64,000 nucleotides of DNA from Schistosoma mansoni (Eukaryota; Platyhelminthes; Trematoda; Strigeidida; Schistosomatidae), in assembly GCF_000237925.1 (NCBI RefSeq), contig NW_017385990.1, forward strand, positions 744,001 to 808,000. Direction: 5' to 3'. The position numbers were made by a program, and so were the translations under genes. How positions within the stretch are numbered: the first letter of the stretch is position 1; each line of letters begins with the position of its first letter. Positions 51,101 to 57,100 of the stretch are shown in pieces. Below the pieces are notes generated by a model, which had not been told where the DNA came from, did not search any database, and worked only from the letters and a program-made list of their open reading frames with translations.

Positions 51101-54100
51101 GAAGGCAGTGAGTAAGACTTCTGTGGCAGCGGCTATATACGCGTGGCCATGTGAGAGCATTTCAAGAAGGAGAGTGGACTCTCCCCACTCTTGGCCGAAC
51201 CAAGGCATTTGGGAGCCTGTCAAAATGTAACCTAACCAATTAATATACATGAGAAAGTAGTGAGGTAATGATTTGAGTATATGAAATTTGATTGCTGGTT
51301 TCTTCAAACAGGTATACAAATTACAGGAAAAAGGTCTTTAGTAAGTAAACACTGTATCTAAAACTACACAATTCATTCCATTAATAAATACTCTAAAATC
51401 TTGTATTGTGGATGTATACTGTGTTTCTGAAATCTATAAACATACATGATACAAGCACGAGTATTCATAGAATCTAAAGTGAATAGTGTGTAAAATCACC
51501 ACGCCTTACTGTCTGTCTACTTGGAGATTTAATAACAACTAACCTATGGGATTAAGTTCGATTGAAGAACAAAATCTCCAGGATTGGATTTCAGTAGACA
51601 GATATTGAAATATATTCAATTAAAGATGCCTATTTGAAGTTTCTGACTATGCTTTAGTTTTTCACTGAAATAAAAATTTACTCAATTGAAAAAGCCTTAG
51701 TTTCTTTTAAAACGATGCCTACTGAGTGTTGTAATATGATGAGCAATTGTACAATGATGTAAGGCTCTAATACCACTTTTAACCAGTCAATGCCTCATTC
51801 AAATCCAGTGTAAACCAACTAATATTTGAATAAACACACGAGATGACTAGCAACCACATCATACAAATTGAACTTAAGCCCACACACATGAATCTATTAA
51901 CAATCATCATCCCATACATTTTAAATAATACTATTCGCTAATGGTCGTTGTGTTCTAAAAAAAGTCATTTCAGTTACACCTAGTAAGGTAAATAGTGTTT
52001 TTTTTACAAACCCCCAAAATACCCTGGTACGACCGAGAGTGAGGAGGGTCCGCCCTCTCTCTCGAAATGCTCTCAGATGGCCACGCATATACAGCCTGTC
52101 AGGGAAGTCCTACTCAATGCCTTCTCACAGTGGCATTACTGTTATTTACGAAATTGAGAGGAAGAAAAGCGAATGTCCGGTGCTTTAACCAGGTTGGTAG
52201 ACACAGCGAATCCACCTAGGGGAGTTGGAAAACCTTCATTCCAAACCAATGGTGCACATGGGCTAGCTCCAGTATCCCGAGGGAACAAATGGCGTTTGAA
52301 CCTATCGTTGGTCACTGGCTACCATGGGACTGCATCTCCTCACGATGCTCCACTGCTTTGTGGATCAGACCTTTAGGTCAAAGGCTAGGGGTGTGGCTCC
52401 CTAAGAAAACCACCTACTTTGGTCTGGGCACCTGGGCAGTATCACAGCCCTCACACAAATCAAATGAGATTTGTGCGGCGCATATGTATCTGGTGCTTCC
52501 TTGTACCAATATTTATGTGTTTAAATAAATAAATAATTAGTCAAACAGAGTAAATAAAGAAGAAGTATATTCTTTGATGCTCAACTTGTACGTTCACTAC
52601 ATTTTAGAGGAAGAAGCTTATAAAAGGATTTTGTTTCCTGCGATGAAAGAAAAGAAAACTGACAGCTGATGGATATGATAAAATTAAATGTGATTGGTCA
52701 CTGAGTTTAAAAAAAAACAGATAATCACATTCACTATTATTAAATATATGGTTTCTTTACCTCCTATTGACTTTTACTTTGGATTCACTGAGAGTAACTA
52801 CATGTAACTTTGTGAAATACAATATTATTTAGGGTTACTCTGGTTCTATAGTTTTGAACCTAAATCGTGCACGTGATATAACGTAGTACGATCTGTGTAT
52901 AGCGGATAATTCGAGTATTCAACCTAGCGGTATTATAAACACGGTCACTGATAAGTCTTGCTAATTGAACGCTATATTCGGATCCCAAGCTAGTCTCGTA
53001 ACCTCCATGCTAGAACTACAAAGTGACTTGCACATAAGAGAAAAGGCGCAAAATATACGAGAAGCACTTTACTTCAGAGGTTCATTTATGTACAGAAAAT
53101 ATAGGGTTTTTATAATATTTTAGAAGTCCTTAGGTTTTCCTGAAAATCAGCCAATTAGAAACTCTATATGTGACTTTCCATTTTCGTGATGTTTCTAGTA
53201 AAACTTCTAGTCAAACACTAATAGGATAAAATGCTTCTTAATGTTTTCTGAGATTGTCATGTCTATTGCGAGAAATTTCAGGATCGCCTCAACCGTCACC
53301 CAGACTAATTTCATTATTGCATAATCGATTTAGAGTAGTATACCGAAGAAGGAATATTCATAAGTAATTTGATAGAGTAAAGAATTTAAATCAATTCAAC
53401 TCTTACCTCCCCAACTGCCTAGTTTTTGATGAGTTGGTTTTTTTCGAGGTCGTTGGACTGAATTCACCACAGGGTTGTGATTACTTGATGATATCGAAAT
53501 ATCTTCTTGAGAATATGTTTGTTTAACACGAGGTGGTGGAGGTATCATTGGTGGTCCAAGTAAATCGCATAATGTTGGATTGGATTTAATTTGTTGATTT
53601 ACTGTTGAATGAGATATCATGTGTTCTGTATTACCTTTATTAGGATGTCTTATTCTTGTTGTTTTGTTATTCATAGTTGGTGTTTTACAGGATAATGGTG
53701 ATGATGATGATGTGGTAGTTTTAATGGGAGACAACGGTGTTGTTGTTGTTGTTACTGTATCACACTTGGAAGTAACGTTTGCTGTACAAGTATAAATTGG
53801 TACAGGTTTCAATATATTATCATTACTACTGTTAATACTACTTAAAAATGAATAATTCGGTGGAACAGTATAAGATGAATTTTGACGTGACAGATCTGGT
53901 GGAGATGATGTAGGTGGAGGTTCTAATTGAATAGATAATTTATAATTTGCATCTTCAATAAATCGTTGAAGTTCTTCTATGTAACGTTGTGTTTCTAAAT
54001 AACTGGCTATAGATTCATTTCGAACAAACGCTGATGAAATATGATATAAAAAAGAAATGAAAACAGTATTAAAAAAATAATTTAATGTGGAACTGACATA

Positions 54101-57100
54101 AAATTAATCAGTATCTTCTTAAACATGGTTATATACCCCCAAATGCCCTGATACGGCCGAGAGTCGGGAGAGTCCACTCTCCCTCTCCAAATGCTCTCAC
54201 ATGATCACGGATATATAACCTCTGCCAGGGAAGTCCTACTCACTGCCTTTTCACAGTGGCATTACTGTTTTTTTACGAAATTGAGAGGACAAAAAGAGAA
54301 TGTCCGACGCTTTAACCGGGTTGATGAACACAGAAAGTCCATCTAGGGGAGTTGGAAAACCCTCATTCCAAACCAATGGTGCACATGGGCTGGTTCCAGG
54401 ATCCTGAGGGAACAAATGGCGTATGAATCAATCGTTGGTCACCGGCTACCATGGGACTGCATCTCCTCACGATGCTCCACTGACTTGTAGATCAGATCCT
54501 TATGTCGAAGGCTCCGGGTGTGGCTCCCTAAGAAAACCACCTGCTTCTGTCTGGGCACCTGAGCAGTATCACAGCCCTCACACAAATCAAATGAGATTTG
54601 TGCGGTGCATATGTATCCGGTGCTTTCTTGTACCGATATTTATGTGCTTAAATAAATAAATAAATAAACATGGTTATATCAACATGTTTTACAAATTTCA
54701 TCATATTGCAGCTTTTTACCATATTTTTCGTAAAACTAGGATGAATTCTTCTACATTTTAGTCGAAATTTCTCTTTTAATACATATGCCAAACAACCGCC
54801 CACCTCGACTGGAGATGTCTGGTGTAGGATTAGGTTGGAAGAAAGTTAGTGATTGTCAAACTAAAATATGTCATCAGTCCATAAAGTCACTGACAATTGG
54901 ATTGACTCATGTTAATAGCTATAGACTATCTGGGTAGCGTCCGCATGATGAACGTAACCGACAGTTAGAAACGTTGAGTGGTACGTCTCAAAATCGGTGT
55001 ATTCCTTTTTTTATCCTCCCTTCTTGAATTGAACCTTCGATGTCTATATTTTCCTATCACAACTGATACTGTGACTACCTTTACTATCATCAGATTTGTC
55101 CTCACAATTTCATTTCTTTGTGGTAATGGGGTATGGAGACTTGACCCGATGTATATACGTACGAGGTTCTACGTTGTGACTGGATGGTAATTAATTATTC
55201 ATTTGTTGTTTGACCTTTTCCTTATAATCTAACCTTAATAATCCTGCTGTAAGTAAGTAAGTACGTAAGTCCCACTTACTGCCTTCTCGCGGCATTATTG
55301 TTGTTTAAGAAATTGACAGAACGAAAAGCGAATGTCCGACGCTTTAACCGTGTTGGTGGACACGGGAAGTCCACCTAGGGGAGTTGGAAAATCCTGATAT
55401 TAAACCAATGGTGCACATGGGCTCCAGTATCCTGAGGAAACAAATGGAGTATGAATCAATCGTTGGTCACCAGCTACAATGGGACTGCATCTACTTACAA
55501 TGCTCCACTGCTCTGTGGATCAGACCTTTAGGTCAAAGGGCTGTACTGTAGAGCGTATTATTCGCAAAATATTTCAGAATAACTTGATGGAGAAATACTT
55601 GACATTAGTAAAAGGATAAAATTCAAAAAGGATTATTAGGAATTTATTGAACACTCTTGTAATAAATTATAACTAGTGAAGTTCACAGAGACAAGTCATA
55701 AATTGTGTATTGATGGAAATCGGATGACTCCATATGCCAACAACTATTGAATTGTATTTCAACACACTAGTATAAAGTTAAATATTTTTTATTATGAAAC
55801 CTGAAAATCACTAGTTCGAACCCTAACCAAGTAATTATAGACGAGTACCACTCAGAGGTCAAATACTAGGATGAAACAGCTGGTACAAGATCTTACAAGT
55901 GATGTCGATCCTGGACAAAACTTGTTTAAGAATTATGTAAAACTATATATCCGCGTTACCGTATCCGTTGGTCAAAATAATGACAAGGGCCATAATAAGA
56001 GAGTATGAACCTACCAACATGACTCAGATCAAGTCAGTGACTTGGCGAAATGATACAATGTATTGGTTTGTGTCATATCTAGGACTTGAATATTTGCTAT
56101 ACCGCGTACAACTCAAGCACTCGAATGCTTGAACCCTCCAAGTCGCAAATCAGAAGACAAATTGAAAGAAAACTTATTTCAACCAGCGTCATATATAGTA
56201 CAAAACACTCAGATATTTATAGTTTCGGTAAAAGCAAAGTCATCATTACAATCATCTAATCAACATGAAGTGGTTTTTACCATTTATCGAGTCGAGATCC
56301 TGGAATTTTCTTCCAAATGACAAATGGATGGAATGTCTTCAGCTTTTTTACAGCTTCTTTAGAGCTTTCTTGAGGTCACCGGGAGCCGTCCTCACAGTTT
56401 GAGAGCTGATTTTCCTCAGTCCATTTTTATGCCAGACAACACTATGTAGTAAGGTAAGCGATGACGGAGCATACTTAGTACGTATCCTATCCATCTCAGT
56501 CGGTGAATAATTCACAGCATCATCAATTGATTTAACATGTGACATTGTTTAGAAAACTATTTATAATCAAAGACCTGTTTCACCATGGGTTGTGGGTCAT
56601 TAGGAGTAGTGTACACTTGTAACCCTTGAAACAGAATTAAGGCTGGATGAGTATCGTAACGAGATGATTGACTTCATAGATTACAGTTTCTCACTAGCCA
56701 GTACACGATGATTATTATTTGATTTGATGTTTTTTGGAAAACTAGTGCAACATTTGAAGAGCTACTTTCTTCTTACATCGAAGTTATCACGATCATCATT
56801 AACTGGTTTTACAACTGAACGAAATGATTTACATCTTTTTCTTTAAACTAATCATGGAGATTAAAATGTTAAAAGTTTATGATTAATCCTAGGGTGAAAG
56901 TCATCCGTAGCTAAGGAAAATGCAGAATATAGTTTAGTGCTGTTTATAGACTTTCAAGAGGATTCTAGAACATAATGGGTTATATTCACCTTATCTTGAT
57001 AATACGGAATTTCTTAGTGAACAGACAAATACATGATCTAGTAACTTCATAGACTATGTATGATAGAAGTTTGGAAGATAAAGTTTGTGGCCAAATCAAT

